From Pyrocephalus nanus (taxonomy: Eukaryota; Chordata; Aves; Passeriformes; Tyrannidae): a stretch of 64,000 nt of DNA. The position numbers were made by a program, and so were the translations under genes. Below, piece after piece: positions 24,546 to 37,729 of this stretch (positions within the stretch are counted from its first letter, which is position 1; every line of letters starts with the position of its first letter). The notes below the pieces were generated by a model that made no database searches, was not told the DNA's origin, and worked only from the letters and a program-made list of their open reading frames with translations. The DNA lies in NCBI GenBank assembly GCA_038380795.1, contig CM076261.1, forward strand, positions 37,039,866 through 37,103,865, read 5' to 3'.

Positions 24546-27196
24546 TGTCTGATCCTACTGATCCACTGTCATTCAATTTATTGAGTTTTGCTTTGTGTTT
24601 TGTATTGGTTTCAGTTTTAAAATCTCTGAGCTTTTTTTCTGACAGTGGATTCCTATGCAGGTTTGGCGTGAAAACTGTCTTACCACTCCTAGGAACACCA
24701 AAAGCCTTTCTGCGATCTCATGGATGGGTCCTTCTAGTACCTGATTATGTGTCAGCTGTCCTGGCTTTCTGTTCTATAGGTTCCAGTAAGGAAAATTATT
24801 AAAGGCATATTAAAGGCATTAAAGGCATAAAAACTGGTAAGATGCTACTTAGCCCTTTGACTTATCTTGTTGTGATATTAATTTAAATTATTATTTATAT
24901 TGTTAATTGGTTTTCCTTTCCTATATTTCCTTGAATATATTTCTGATATATTGTGTCTAACTCAACATTATTTTTTTCCCCCTGGGGAACTGAAAAAGGG
25001 GAAGAAGGGAAAGTGAGAGGTAAAGGGGAAGAATGAGTCAATATCTGTGTCTATGTATCATGTCTTTAAATGATCTTCAGGTCACTGGAAAACATTTTAC
25101 ATAATTAAATGTTAATTTTTCAAATTTATTTCTGAGCAATATTTTTTGTGTAGTTTCTTTTTTTAAGTGCTGGGAACTGAGTGACTGAATGCTTTTTGAA
25201 CTTTGTTATTCCACACAGTAAACAACTAGTCCTCTATGTAGTTCCTGATGACACCTTTCATCTCTGTGTTCTTAAGAACTAGATTCCCAGTAGTGTCTGT
25301 CTCTCATCTTCTTGGCTCTTACTCTTGTCTTTGGACCAGTATGCATGAAGCAAGAGGCTGTAGGATATAACTATATTCTTATGTAAAAACCTGCTTTACC
25401 TTTTCAGATATTATGTTAATCTCAATCAGACTGGAATCAAGCTTAGGGCCAGTGTTGAACATTTCAAAATTCATATCCATAATATTTAGCATCTAGGACA
25501 TGTTGTACCATTTTGGCTTCAAAAGTCATGCAGTTCACCCTGGTGTCCTTGGTAAAAAAAGGTAGATGAACTTTATAGAAAAGATAGAGGGATATTTTAC
25601 TGATAAAGTTTGAACATAATTTGGTTTCTAAAGATAAAGGTACAGGTTAAAATGTCCTCAGACAATTAAATAAATGACCAGGTGCTAGTTATGACCATGC
25701 TTGAGCTGTTAGCCTATGATAAAATAAAAAGGGATCATTGAACACTATCAGTTGGTCACAGCTAGTCCAGGCTAGGGTGTCCATAAGGTCATGTACTGCT
25801 GTAAAAGGGATAGACAGCGTCAAAAACTATAGTAACATTACAATGAATAACATATGCTCATACCTGCCTAGCTAGAAACTTTCTAAAGCCCTGAAGTAGC
25901 AGATGCACAACTGCTATGCTTATGGTAGGTTTCTAAAATAAGTTTCATTGGGAATGGGTTCCTCAGTTTAATCATAATATGAGAACGATATATTTTTATC
26001 AGCAAACCATTAGTCATCTTTTCACATACTTGAATATTTCTTTGTCTTTGGCTGAGGGAATGCAAGCATTTTCTCTAAATACTTTTTTGATTCTTTATTC
26101 CATCTACATTTATGAAGTCAGATCTTTCATCCTTCAGCATAACCAATACTTGCATTTTTCAATCTTTTTATTTTTCTCAGATCCTTGACCATTTCCATCA
26201 CTTTTCACTGAATGTTTTATTGAGTTTGGCTTCCTTTTAAAGAGCTGTATGAACAGTCTATGATTAAATCCCAAGAAATTACTGCAAGGTAAATAAGAGA
26301 AAGATATAATCATCTGATGGGGAAACTACCAAAAAAATGAGGAAAGAAATACATAATTAAAGAAAGGTTCTGGCACAAAAAATATCTAATCCTGTATTAT
26401 ATGCATCAGATATCCCTTTCTTTTGTGGGATTTAATTTAGATGCCTTGTTTAGTCACAAGCTCTGCAGTTGGGAGCCTGCCTCTTTCCAATGACTACATA
26501 AATTCATAGAATAGGAACCTCACATCTTTAAATTAAAGGCCTAAAATCAGATGACTTGAATCTCTTTCTGAGAGACTGGTAAAAGTTTTTTGAAGTTCCT
26601 CAAATCATTAGTTGAATACCTTTAAAATTCTAGCTTTGATTTGCTGAAGATTAAAAAGGACACCCAAAGTCAATTAGGAAGTTGGATCCAGGTTGTCTTT
26701 GTTCAAAGCTAGCATTACAATAATTATTCCACTTCTCCACCCCATAAAATATGCAAATTTGAGCATCCCAATTGTGGCTTTCATTTTTGCTGTAGTATTT
26801 AATCATGTAGAGGGAAATATAAAAAATTGACTTTTCAGAAACAGTCCTTTTAGTCACATAGCTACAGATAATGCTCACAGTTCCTTTGTACTAATGCTCT
26901 ATTCATCAAAAAGGTTTAAAAATCTGTTTAAAAAATAGGGGCGGTTAATTTTTTTTCCTTCTTTTTCTCTCTTTTTGCATACAACTTCTCTTGTTTTGTT
27001 TTGATTTTTCATTTTGAGATCCCGATTACTGTGAAATTCATGTAAATCACTTTTTTTGTTTTTTAATAAATAATGATTTCCAAAGAGAAAGGAAAAGAAA
27101 TCAAAATCATTTTCATTCATCTAAATATTCATAAAACCTTAGTTTGCTTTTCTTCTCAAATCTATGGTGGGGGCTAAATAAAGTTGCAATATTTCA

Positions 27197-27207
27197 CCCC
27201 CCCCCCC
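27197..27207. repeat. C11 homopolymer
   Basis: Eleven C residues about 65 bases upstream of the GC-richer patch at 27.27 kb. Confidence 0.85.
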
Positions 27208-27270
27208 ATCCCTCTCAGCTATTAAATTCCTAACACTCTCTTTTTCATCCTGAAGTGACATTTCATTGGT

Positions 27271-27582
27271 ATGTTGGAATTAACTCAGAGATCAAAACTG
27301 CCAAAGCGCTCTGATTACAAGCCCTCTGATTACACAAAGCTGGCCCTCCTGCTACTGCTGCTGTTCAGAGCATCCGCAGCTACAGCTGCTCTAAATGAGA
27401 TGAGCCAGCTCAAGCTCTGGGCTCTCTGCAAACTCACTCCTGTGGCTGCTTCCACCTGCTCTGCCCTGAGCAAAGCATTTGTATTGCATGAAAACACAAG
27501 GACTACAAAAGTACCAGATGAGGTGCTCTGGTTCTTGCCTTCAGCTCAGTGCAACTCCAGTGAACAATTCAGCTCCATATAA
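27271..27582 (+). other. 103-codon open frame in a GC-richer patch, unrecognised
   Basis: The frame opens with a basic N-terminus (MLELTQRSKLPKRSDYK), then has a leucine/alanine-rich hydrophobic run at about residues 23-41 (LALLLLLLFRASAATAAL), encoded partly by CTGCTACTGCTGCTG, and ends in a Ser/Glu tail. The profile superficially resembles a signal or membrane segment. No family motif is visible and no promoter or splice evidence supports it. The patch has more GC and CTG/GCT content than its flanks, which may alone explain the open frame. More likely non-coding than a real gene. Confidence 0.12.
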
Positions 27583-28254
27583 CTGTCAAGGTCTGAGTTT
27601 CCTTTCCATCCCAGAGCTGTGCACAAGGGGAAATCTTTTCCATTACTGATTTATTGATATATATTTATCAAAAAAGCACTGCTTAGTGTTCCATTTTACC
27701 GCTCCTTATTTTCTGTTTTACATAATTAGAACTTTTTTTCACTGACTTTAATTTAATAATAGAATACATATAATTAAATATTTAATTCATGCCCTAAGCC
27801 TATTTTGTACTTGAGTAATACTTATTTATGGAGTGGTATTTCTTACTGATGGCAATAAGTGAAGAATTAAATGCTTGTTAAATATGTTAATGCATAAGTG
27901 TATAAAACCTACTATCTCTATTTAACAAAACATATAGTTATTTGTGTAGGTATATTTGAAACCTCAGCAGTACTAATGGTCCAGCTTCTTGTTGAGGAGT
28001 TACTCCCATCCCTGGATGCAGCCTTATATCATCCAATACTACTACTGAGCGCACAACATTTGTTCATTTATTTTATGCTTCTACTAGTTAATTTGTTTGT
28101 TTTGATGTGAATTAGGCAATGAACAATAGCAGAGCCCCAGCAGTGTTAGGGTACAGTTTAAGAAAAGGTCTCTGACGACCGTCAGAGGAACTTCAAATAT
28201 GTGCTATTTGTACCTTTATCTCTTTCAAATATTTATAATGATAAATCATCTAAT

Positions 28255-28460
28255 AATTTCATAGGATTGGGTGGGATGCCACCCACTAGACCGGGATGCT
28301 CAAAGCCTGATCCAAAGTAGCTTTGAACACTCCCAGGGATGGGCATCCATAGTTTCTCTGGACAACCTGTTTCAATGCTTCACTGCCCTCTGAATAAAGA
28401 ATTTCTTCCTAGTATCTAATCTAAATCTCTCTTCTCTTAGTTTAATTTCAACTCACATTT
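28255..28460 (-). mobile_element. CR1 LINE 3'-UTR fragment
   Basis: About 200 bases match by eye the reverse complement of the CR1 3' region, including a block resembling ttgaacactcccagggatgg, the gggcatccatagtttctctgg block, and the aagaatttcttcctagtatct block seen also at 54430-54450. The very 3' end (the octamer repeat) is eroded, with only cataggat left. The element runs on the minus strand and holds no coding sequence. Confidence 0.85.
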
Positions 28461-28676
28461 TAGTAACTTTATTGTTTAGGTATTTTGATTCATTTTCTCT
28501 GCTTTCATTTGTCAAAAGAATTTGAAGACTGTGTTAAGTACAAACCCTTTGAATGTTTCCAGCATCTGCTAATAGAACATTTCCATCCATGAGATTTAAT
28601 TCATATGCTTGATGATTCCATAGGTCCTTATAATTTTTGTCACAGCTATTTTCCTGTTTTATCTTTTCTCTCCTAA

Positions 28677-28746
28677 TTTTTTTTCCTTTTTTTGTGTTTT
28701 TTTTTTTGTTTGTTTGTTTGTTTGGTTTTTTGTTTGTTTTTTTTCC
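28677..28746. repeat. T/G-rich low-complexity tract, (TTTG)n
   Basis: Long T runs interrupted by single G residues with a (TTTG) core. The opposite strand gives a spurious Lys-rich open frame. Confidence 0.85.
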
Positions 28747-30635
28747 TGCTGGCTTTTTTTACACACTTTGAATGTGCTCCAAAGCTAAGTGAGTAGTCCA
28801 TGTTTGATTCATTTGTGAGGACATGAGCAAAGATGATTATTTTGTTAGATTTGTCTTTTGTATCTCTGTACATGCTTTCAGAAAAATACCAAACTAGCTA
28901 GCAGGGTTCAAGGTTAGTCACAGAGGAGCTTTTTTGGCATACTTTATTTCCAAGTGTAAAGAAATAGCCTACATTTATTATTACAACAGGTTGTAAGAGT
29001 AAGCCTATCTAAGGAATGGCCTTTAGATACTCTTGAGTCCGCATAAAAGAGTTGTTATTTGAACAAGTTCATCTGAATGAATAAATAGGAAATAAAGTCA
29101 AAGATTTTAGGAATAAATTGGGCAACTGTATGATAGATAGATATGACATAAGTGACTGGAATTTCTCATTGACACTTAACAACCCACCTTTCAATAAATT
29201 CTTTGTATCTCACCTTCTGATATGCCCTTCAAAAGAAAATCGTAGATTCTTGTCTCTGAGGTAGGTAAGGACTTCAGGGTTGCATTCCAATTTGCATTAC
29301 GCTATACTTGTTTTCTGTTTCCATTATAAGAAGTTTGGTGTATTTTTTTTTGCTCTGCTCCATATCTAAATAACACACCATTTGATTAGAAAATTTCACT
29401 GCATTTCTTTGGTGCAGTGCATGCAAGGAAGTTAAGGCAAATAACCAAACTAAACAACCCTTATTAACAAACCAGAATGCCAGAAGGTGGAGTATATATC
29501 ATTAAACACTTCCACATGCAGAACTCTTCTTCTGTTTTTGTTGCTTTTTGTTGTTTTTTTGCTGGTTATGAGAGATTTGGGGTTTTTTCTTTTCAGAGAA
29601 GAGACAAAGTAAGAGAAAAAAGTTCATTAAATCAGATAATGAAAGCTCAAAAATGTTCAGGAGGTGAATTTCTCATCATATAGATTACCTGTATAATAAT
29701 ACTTGTAGTAGTCAACTTCTACTAGCATCTAGTGAAGGAGAAGATTGTGTCACAAGGGGGACTGCTTCACCCATAGCCTGTAGCATGGGCATCTAATGCA
29801 AGGACTGTTCCCATGAAGAGGTTTCCTCCACAAGACTATATCTTTGCTTTATGAAATGGAGGGATGGTTTAAAAGTTCCATCACCTGTGAGGGAAGTGGC
29901 ACCTCTATTTCTTGCAAAAAAACCTAGAAGAAATTGAATGGGACAAAAGGACTGCGCTGGGACATAGTTTATCATTAATGGGGAAGAGAAAGGTAGAGAA
30001 AAATGCTGAAGAGACTGAATGAAGGAAACTTTTTATCAGTGAAATAGGAACACCTTCACTTTGAATCAAAAGGGCGTCCATAAGAATATAATTATGTAAA
30101 TGTCAAGAAGGCTAGAAGTGGTTTTAATGTTGTACATTAAGATATATATTAATAATATGATGGAATTGGGAACAGAAAAGCCTACACTAAATATCATGAA
30201 AAATGTTCTGACAGGAAGATACATTAGGCTGTAGAATAGTTTTCCATAGGGAAGCCATCACTTAAGGGCTTTTTCTTCCATCAGTAAGTTCTCCAATTCT
30301 ATGAAGATTCATATTCAGCTCTTCATGTCCAAATGGAAAATTAAACAAGAGAGATAATTTCAGCAGGTCCCGAAGTCCCTCAGTAATTTTAAGGAAATTC
30401 AGTTACATCCTCTTATCAAAATATCCATTGCTGGGGTTAAGAATAGACCCCTCTACATATATATTTCATCACATTATGTTTAAAAAATAATTTATTTAAT
30501 TAAAAAGTGCAGATATTTCTCCAAGTTTAGATCTCAGGTTTTTTTAATGATATTTCTGTCACATACTTTGTCCTAGCAAAATTCTGGGGGTATTGGCTGT
30601 ATCTGGAGTAAAGAATGGATGTTCAAAAAATGTTT

Positions 30636-30685
30636 TAAGATCCATATACTGTGCATGTTATAAGATCTATATAAAGTGCATGTTT
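30636..30685. repeat. 25-bp tandem duplication
   Basis: Two adjacent 25-base units, taagatccatatactgtgca and taagatctatataaagtgca at their starts, differing at a few positions. Confidence 0.85.
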
Positions 30686-30975
30686 CATGGACTTTCAAAG
30701 TTCAGTGTTCAGTAGCAAAGCTGCTCATTTCATTGAGAATGCACAGCTGCATTTTCAGGTTCACAGTATCACTGATCTGTGTGTGAGGCAGAAGGCAAAC
30801 TGAGCCTGAAGTCTGAGATCAAATCTGAGCTTTAGTCTTGGAGACTGTTTCTGTTATTATGATTAAAACATTGACCTTTGAAGTAATGGGGCATATCCAG
30901 AGGTATGGAAACCTCAGGGTAAAAAGTAGGCCTTTGCCAGAAATTTGAGAGTTTTAAACATTAACTCACCCTGAA

Positions 30976-31127
30976 CTTTTTGTTCTGTTTTTTGGTTTTG
31001 TTTTTGCTTTTTCTTGGTTGGCTCATTGGTTGGTTTTTGGGTTTGATTTTTTTTGTTTTGTTTTTGTTTTCTTTTGTTTTGTTTTGGGTTTTGTTTGTTT
31101 TGTTTTGTGGTTTTTTGTGTTTTTTTG
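30976..31127. repeat. T/G-rich low-complexity tract, (GTTTT)n
   Basis: About 150 bases of TTTTG/TTTG units with few A or C residues. Overlapping minus-strand frames rich in K, N, Q and T are artefacts of this repeat. Confidence 0.9.
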
Positions 31128-31925
31128 CTACTCTTTTCCATGAATGATTTTTACTCATTATTTTAGTTTTTAAATTATTTTTTTATGTTACTTTCATTAG
31201 CCTTGTGGTTTGGGGCTAGACCACTTTTAAGAGGTATTGTCTTTCACTGTAACTAAGAGAGAGAGGGTATTCTAGTATGCTGGCCTTCATCTAGAAAACT
31301 GAGATTTAATTTACTTCTCTGTCATAAATTATCTATACTGGATTAGGCATCTTGAAATACTAGAAGATTTTTCTGTAACATGCAGAGGAACTGAAAGGTG
31401 GAAGACTGCACTTTAAGAGAGACCTTTTTAAGCACAAAGAGGAATATAACATGGTAATACCTTTTTGTTTGTTCATCCCATAATCCATAAAATCTTGAGT
31501 AACTTACTCAAGTCTCAGGTTATATATATCTACTAAGGATATTTAATGACTGTTTTCATTTACCCATGTGATGTGCTGTTTGATTTGCTACATAGCAATG
31601 AAAAGATTAAAGAAAAATATTGATCTATGTTTTCTCTTTAATTAGACAATTGCCAAGTTGCATGTTTTGCTGAAGAATGTTGTATTTCATACTGTTAGTG
31701 AATTATGAGGGTTTTTTACCCCAACAGAGAGTTGATCTTCATACTGATGCCGTGTATTTTAATCAGTTTTTGTTCAGTCGATTGTGAAAAAATGTAGGTC
31801 TCATCTTTCAGATTGTTTTGAATGCATTAGGTCTTTTGCTAAAATGATGTTTCCTATTTAAAGACTGTGGATATTAGTTTCTAAACTATTGAGTAAACAG
31901 CACAACAAATTTTCACATTAAAACA

Positions 31926-31953
31926 CTGTGTGTGTGTATATATATATATATAT
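31926..31953. repeat. (TG)n(TA)n compound microsatellite
   Basis: About six TG units run into about eight TA units. Confidence 0.9.
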
Positions 31954-32573
31954 GTCTCCTTTAATTGCCTTGTTTAGCTTATTTTGTTCTGGCAATCCAA
32001 AAGGTACTTTATACACTCCTATGTGTTGATATATAGTTTTCACTGCATAGTGTGTAGTATGACTTAAATGAATTGATAAATATAGAATAAATGAGTTTAA
32101 CTTCTCTGAATAACTGAATTGCATTGAACTGCACATGCTGTGAAAGTTTTAGCTGAACTTTTTCTCATCAGTAAGTCTGCAATCCTTTACTAAGAGGCTT
32201 TGCCTCTGAAATCCTCTTGGGGTTTACTATATGAATTTAAAACAATGCAGATACCTTCCAAATCCCATAATAGAACACACAAGTAAGCCAAATAAGCTGA
32301 GAAAAAAAATCTGTAAGTAGGGAAAGGCAATTCTTGTTGAATTAATAAAAACTGAAAAAAAGTCTGAATTCTTTGGTTTCTTTTAGCCTGACTTGATAAC
32401 AGTCTCTGAACAAGAAACTTAGAAAAGACAATAGAAACTGGATTGGCCAGCTGTAAAATGTTGGCCAACTACAATAATTTAAACAGTAGAATTACCTTAG
32501 AAAAAAATTAGGTGTCTCACTGTGAAATGAGGAGTTACAACCTGGAAACAAACAGTATGGTCCAACAAAACCC

Positions 32574-32620
32574 TAATAATAATACTACTACTAATAATAA
32601 AATAATAATAATAATAATAA
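32574..32620. repeat. (AAT)n microsatellite with ACT interruption
   Basis: AAT units, three ACT units, then at least seven AAT units. The mixed core suggests substitution followed by local spread. Confidence 0.9.
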
Positions 32621-32911
32621 AGATGCATAAACGTTTGTGATTCTTTTACTAAAAACTAGTTTACCAATTTCCTTACTGGCTCTGCATATGAACTATGAAG
32701 GAAAGATGTGAACTAAACTTCAAAACTTTAATGCTCTAAAATTTAGGGGAGGGACACAGAATCTAAACCCGTATTTGAATACAATTGGGACTTTTTTATT
32801 TAATAGTACATAAAAATGTAATAGAAATGTTTCCTTGTTGAGCTCGGACACCAAAGACCCTCAGAAACCTTTTTTGCTGCATCTAGGAAATAGTTTTTAA
32901 CAAAATAAATG

Positions 32912-32998
32912 TGGGGGTTTTTGTTTTGTTTTTGTTTTTTTGGTTTGGTTTGGTTTTGCTGTGTGCATTCTTTCTGGGTTTGGTTTTGTTTTTTTTTA
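32912..32998. repeat. T/G-rich low-complexity tract
   Basis: GTTTT and GGTTT units with a short unique interruption at about 32960-32975. It produces a spurious minus-strand frame at 32800-33210. Confidence 0.85.
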
Positions 32999-33564
32999 AA
33001 TCTGTGATGAAAAAAGATAAAGAAATAAACAGAAACTGATTGATGAAGCTGTATTTGAAAGGATGAATTCGCCAAAATGTAAATAAGTTTTAACATTTCT
33101 TCTAGGAATATTGCTGAGAGATTTTCATCTGGCTCACTTTGGGTCTGTTTCTTTGTGATGTTTTCACAGTACTTAATGCAATTGGTAATCTTTTGCTGGG
33201 AATACAGCAAAAATATAATACTTATGTTGTTTATATGTAGTGGAGTTTATTTCTACAGAGTAGGAGTTCTTCTCTTAAATGTGAGTCAAAAATAACAGAA
33301 ACTGAAAAGTTTGTATTTATTGCTCATTTTAACTTTGTCTACTTTTTTTTTTTTTTTTAGATTTTGATTTTTAACCTAAGTTGTTGCAGTTGAATTCTAA
33401 TCCAAGATGAACTTATAAAAGACAAAATTATATACAGATAAGTTAACACATACACCTCCAATTTCTGTAAGTTTCAAATCTTCTCCCTTTATACCTGATT
33501 TTCCTCAATAATATTTCACAACAAGACAGGCTTTTACAGAATGATCAGCATTTTTGTGGTCATA

Positions 33565-33612
33565 AAGTACCTATTGGGTAAAGTATCTATTGTAGCATTT
33601 ATTGGGTAAAAT
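33565..33612. repeat. Diverged ~24-bp tandem duplication
   Basis: Two adjacent units share tattgggtaaa and tctatt blocks with a few differences, consistent with an old duplication. Confidence 0.6.
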
Positions 33613-35074
33613 CTATTACCTTCCCCAAAACAATGTTGAAGTTTTAACCACTTAAACAATAGCATTCCTGAAAGGTAATGTTTCCTGTTCTCATAAAACA
33701 GATTATATTACGAGAAGATAAAGTATTTGTGCTTGCTGTTGGTCTTTGGTAGGGCTTTGTCCAAAAGCACAACTGTATCTTAATTTAAAATGAGCTCTTA
33801 AAGAGAATTATTGCTGTTGGCAATCTAGACTAAATTTCTCTGTTTATGTAGCTATTTACACAATTTTGACCTTCACAGATTAGATTATTAGTAATTTCTT
33901 GTTTTATTTCTCTTACAGATAAAAATGCATTACTGTTTATTTTTGAGGTGTCCAAAATCATCATTTTCAGACTTATTTGTCTATTAATATGTTTCATACT
34001 TTTCGTATTTTGGAGTGTCCTGGCTAAATACTTGTTTTCTATGTTCAAGTATTTCAAACCCCCTAAAAACTTGTCTTTTTGCTATTAATCCTGTTCAGAA
34101 TTTTTCAATGGGTCTACTACTAAACCATGTCCAGAACTATAAGGGTTTTGTTGTTTGTTTCAGGTTTTTTTGCAGGGGAGGCTCCCCATAACCAAGGTCT
34201 TAATAGTAGCTTTTTTTGTGTTTATTCACTCTCTAAAATTAGTGAAATTCTTGTGATATTCTTGTTCTGTTGATGCAGATGGATTTACTCTGTCCGCTCT
34301 GATGCTGAAGAGCCTTAAGGAAAGACTCATAGTCTTTTTTGTTTGTTTCTTCAGCTGAAATTATTATTAATAGTATTTCAGTATAATTTTAAACTAATGG
34401 AAATGAGCTTTGAAGTTCTTAATTATAGGAACCTTATAAACTTGGCATTTTATTAAATATAGTATCTGTTAATCACTGTTCTTCTGCCCCGTGATTAGTT
34501 AGCAAACAACCATAGAGCAATGTAAAAACAACTTTTTCAGTAAAATACTTGGCATTTACACTTTAACTCATCAGGGGACTAAAATAATTATGATTTCAAA
34601 GCATTTAAACAGAACTTTCTGCAGATAATATTATGCCTCCTTCAATTAGACAGTATTCAATGTAAAGAACAAGCAAAATCCCAGACACAGCATTTATTTA
34701 TTTATATTTCCTCTAATTGTAGTGAAAAAAAGAATTGTGTCATATAAACATAGGGTTGGCTTTAATGTGAATTAACAGTGCTCTGAAAGGTAGGAGGAGG
34801 CTAATGGGAAAAGCTGGCAAGTATGAAAGTAAGATGGAAGTACTGGAGAGATTTAATTTCCTAGCAAATAACTACCTCCAAGCTGTGTAAATTTGCTTAA
34901 ACAAATACTTTACAAAAATCAAACCAAGAGACAAAATATCAGCACAAGTGTAAATAATTGAAGTCCATATATTTACCCAGGCCAGCAACCTCCACAGAAA
35001 GATATCTCTGTTTGGCCTTGTCCTCATCAGTGCCAACTGCTGATGTTACCAGCTTGTATCCTTTATGAACCAAA

Positions 35075-35152
35075 ATGCATTATAAGAATATATAATATAT
35101 GCATTAAAGGAATGTATAATATAAAATGCATTAAAGAAATATATAATATAAA
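35075..35152. repeat. 27-bp minisatellite, about 2.9 copies
   Basis: Three units beginning at 35075, 35099 and 35126 each start atgcatta and contain tataatat. The second and third are 27 bases and differ at few positions; the first is 24 bases and more diverged. A plus-strand open frame across it reads a repeated YNIK-type peptide, a by-product of the repeat. Confidence 0.9.
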
Positions 35153-35766
35153 GGTTTTGACTTGCTTGCGATCCCACTGTATAGAAATGTCTCCTTTTTT
35201 GGAGAGTAGTTTTGAAATTGTGATTCTGAGCAGGAAAAGTATTCACTCTGGTCCATTGCTTAAAATATTGGTTATACAGCAATGCATACGGAAGACACTT
35301 GCATTTTTCTTCTTCATAGCAAAATTTGCTTTTATCATTGAACTAATGCTATGACATTTTATAAGCTGATTGCTTCCTCACAGACAATAAAAAGCTAAGA
35401 GATGGTTTGCAGACTCTGAGTCCTAGCACTGAATGGTGATTATGTATTGCCAAAATTTTAAGAATGTTATACTTTGTCCAGAAGAGCCAATTAACTTAAT
35501 TTTAAGCAGGTCAAGGATCAGTTATAGAAATTCAGGCCTCAATTACATTTGACTACGGCAGATAAAAATCTTGTTTGATCACTGTTTATTAGACAGATAA
35601 TAAACTTCTGTTCTGGGAGGAAGTTCCTAATGTTCCTGATTGTACAAGGCACCAAATGCTGCCTACTGGAGAAATGTCTCATCTCTAGAGACAAGAGTCT
35701 TCACTCACATGAAGTGTCTCACTTGTGATATTTGTTGTACCTGAAAAAAGCTGTAAAAGACAAAAG

Positions 35767-35815
35767 GTTTTTTGTTTGTTTGTTTTGGGGTTTGTTTTTA
35801 TTTGTTTGTTTTTGT
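35767..35815. repeat. T/G-rich low-complexity tract, (GTTT)n
   Basis: GTTT units with one GGGG interruption, about 50 bases. Confidence 0.85.
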
Positions 35816-37729
35816 GATAAAAGACAATGTAATATCTAAACTAGAAATATTATGTTTTAATTTTTTAATATGAGGCATTTCGCTAGAACTGGAGTGAATC
35901 ACATTTATGTTTAGTTTCAGTTTTTCTGTTAGTTCCCTTCTTTCACATTTCCTAGCCTTAACATTAGATTATATTTTTTATTCAGTACAAGCTGATTTCT
36001 GCTAAAAGGAAAAGAATTAAATACAAGAAGTGAGATAAATTTTGAGTTTTAACTCTGTGCGTGTTGGAGAGGTACTTTAGAGATAACTGGGGCACAAATC
36101 ATCAAACTGCATTCTGTTGCTTAGTACTGCAGCTGCTCTTATTTTTAACCCATTGAAATATTGACTTGCATCTTGCTGTGATGCTGCAGATTGTTCAAAA
36201 ATCCTTGTGAAATCCAGCATTCTTCAGTTTAATTAGTCATTGGTAGTAGACTAAATTGACTGGCTTTGGTTTTCAGCTAGAGACTCTTGGTTTTTTGGGA
36301 TTGTATGTCCATTACAACCTGGGCTATTATTATTAAATCACCTCCGTCTCACCAGTCATGATTGATAGTGCCAAATTGCTCAGCTTCTAAATGCTTGCTT
36401 GCTTTGGCAACACTTTTTGTCCCTTTCTTGTTTTCAGCACACTGATTTCACTTTTCTTTCTTTCTCCACCCCCAGTTATGTTTACTATTCATGAGAGTGA
36501 AATCTGTATTGAAAGTAGAATAATGAGCATGTATCAGATACAATCAAAGTAATGTCTGGACAGATTTTCATTGCATTCTGTTATATACCAAAAAAACCAC
36601 CACTCTACATGTTTCATCCTAAACACAATGAAAGTGTGGTCATGTAATTTAGTAGATCTGTTGAAAAAATAACTGAAGGTTAAAGATAAATCATATTTTT
36701 AAATATTCCTGGTTGTGGTGCATTGGGAATAACATGTATGATCCTTTAGAGTACATATAAAAGAAAGCTTTGGCTGTCATCAGTGTGTGTTACAAGAGTA
36801 TAATAAAAACAGTAAAAAATTATTTGATATAGGAATTTGAAAGAAATATCAAATACCTGAAATATTGTTGATTGTTACTTCCGATACCTATTATTTTTCT
36901 AACATAAAATTAAGATTGTACCATATACTTTCACAGGCAGCTAAGCAAAAGAGAATTTTACTGCTCAGGTAAAGAATACCTTCCAATCCCTTCATTTTGA
37001 CAAGCAAGGTATTCTAGAATAAATTGATAAAGTACTTGAATCATTCAGATAATTCGCAAACAAATTTAAAGTTCAAGTGCTGATTAATCAATAATGTAGT
37101 AATAGAATTTTAGATGTAAGCTAGAATGATATAGATTTTGTAGCATTGTCATTATATATTAGAATGAACATTCACCTTAACCTATGCATTTAAGCATTTT
37201 TCATTTAATATATATATATCCCAGTAAGTTTTGTTACTTATAGAACCTTATCCATTGGAAGACAAATGCTCTAAAGCAATGAGTGATTCGTGAGGGTTAG
37301 TTAATCTCTGCAGCATGATTTATAATCCCATTTTGGGTAGTCAGATACAGTATCCCTAGGTCCTGAGCAAGGAAGAAGTGCAGTGATATTTCACTATTAA
37401 CTCTCTTCATTTCTGGAGTTGGTACAGAGTCTTCTTAGAGTCTCATTTATATTTTCCTTTGTATGAGTTGAAGTACAAAGCAATGCAACTCTATTACTGT
37501 GGAACCTTTTCAAGTACAACAACAAGGTCACATAACAAGACTTCCACCAACAGTGGAAAAGAATACTCTGTGCTGTATCTGCTTGCTGAATGGTTTATAC
37601 TCTTATTTCACAATTAGTTTGCAAGTCATATTTCTCTATTTGTAGCCAGAAAGTTATGTTATTAGTTTGAAATTGAAATAATCAGGTCTAAACTGTAGTT
37701 GGTTACTTGTCTTTTTCAATGGAGGTCCT

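Larger units (their letters stand above)
24546..28254. other. AT-rich DNA with a small GC-rich open frame
   Basis: No recognised gene. The plus-strand frame 24545-24802 (85 codons, hydrophobic) adjoins the RTE break and has no known relatives. A short run of repeated attaaaggcat units sits at 24798-24830, an 11-base C run at 27197-27207, and a more GC-rich patch at 27270-27590. The rest looks single-copy. Confidence 0.55.
28461..37729. other. AT-rich DNA with G/T-rich tracts, no gene seen
   Basis: About 9 kb without a recognised gene or major transposable element. It is marked by four T/G-rich low-complexity tracts (28677, 30976, 32912, 35767), a TG/TA microsatellite, an AAT microsatellite and small tandem duplications at 30636, 33565 and 35075. 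Lysine/asparagine/glutamine-rich open frames on the minus strand at 28673, 30914 and 32800 are translations of these tracts, not genes. Confidence 0.6.

Noticed and set aside
24545..24802. 85-codon plus-strand frame with splice-like sites next to the RTE
   Set aside because: No recognisable protein, and the pyrimidine tracts that mimic splice sites are common in this AT-rich DNA.
28170..28187. Short inverted repeat ctctgac-gacc-gtcagag
   Set aside because: A 7-bp stem is expected by chance in 64 kb; no terminator context.
30914..31158. Lys/Asn/Gln-rich open frames
   Set aside because: Translations of a (GTTTT)n low-complexity tract.
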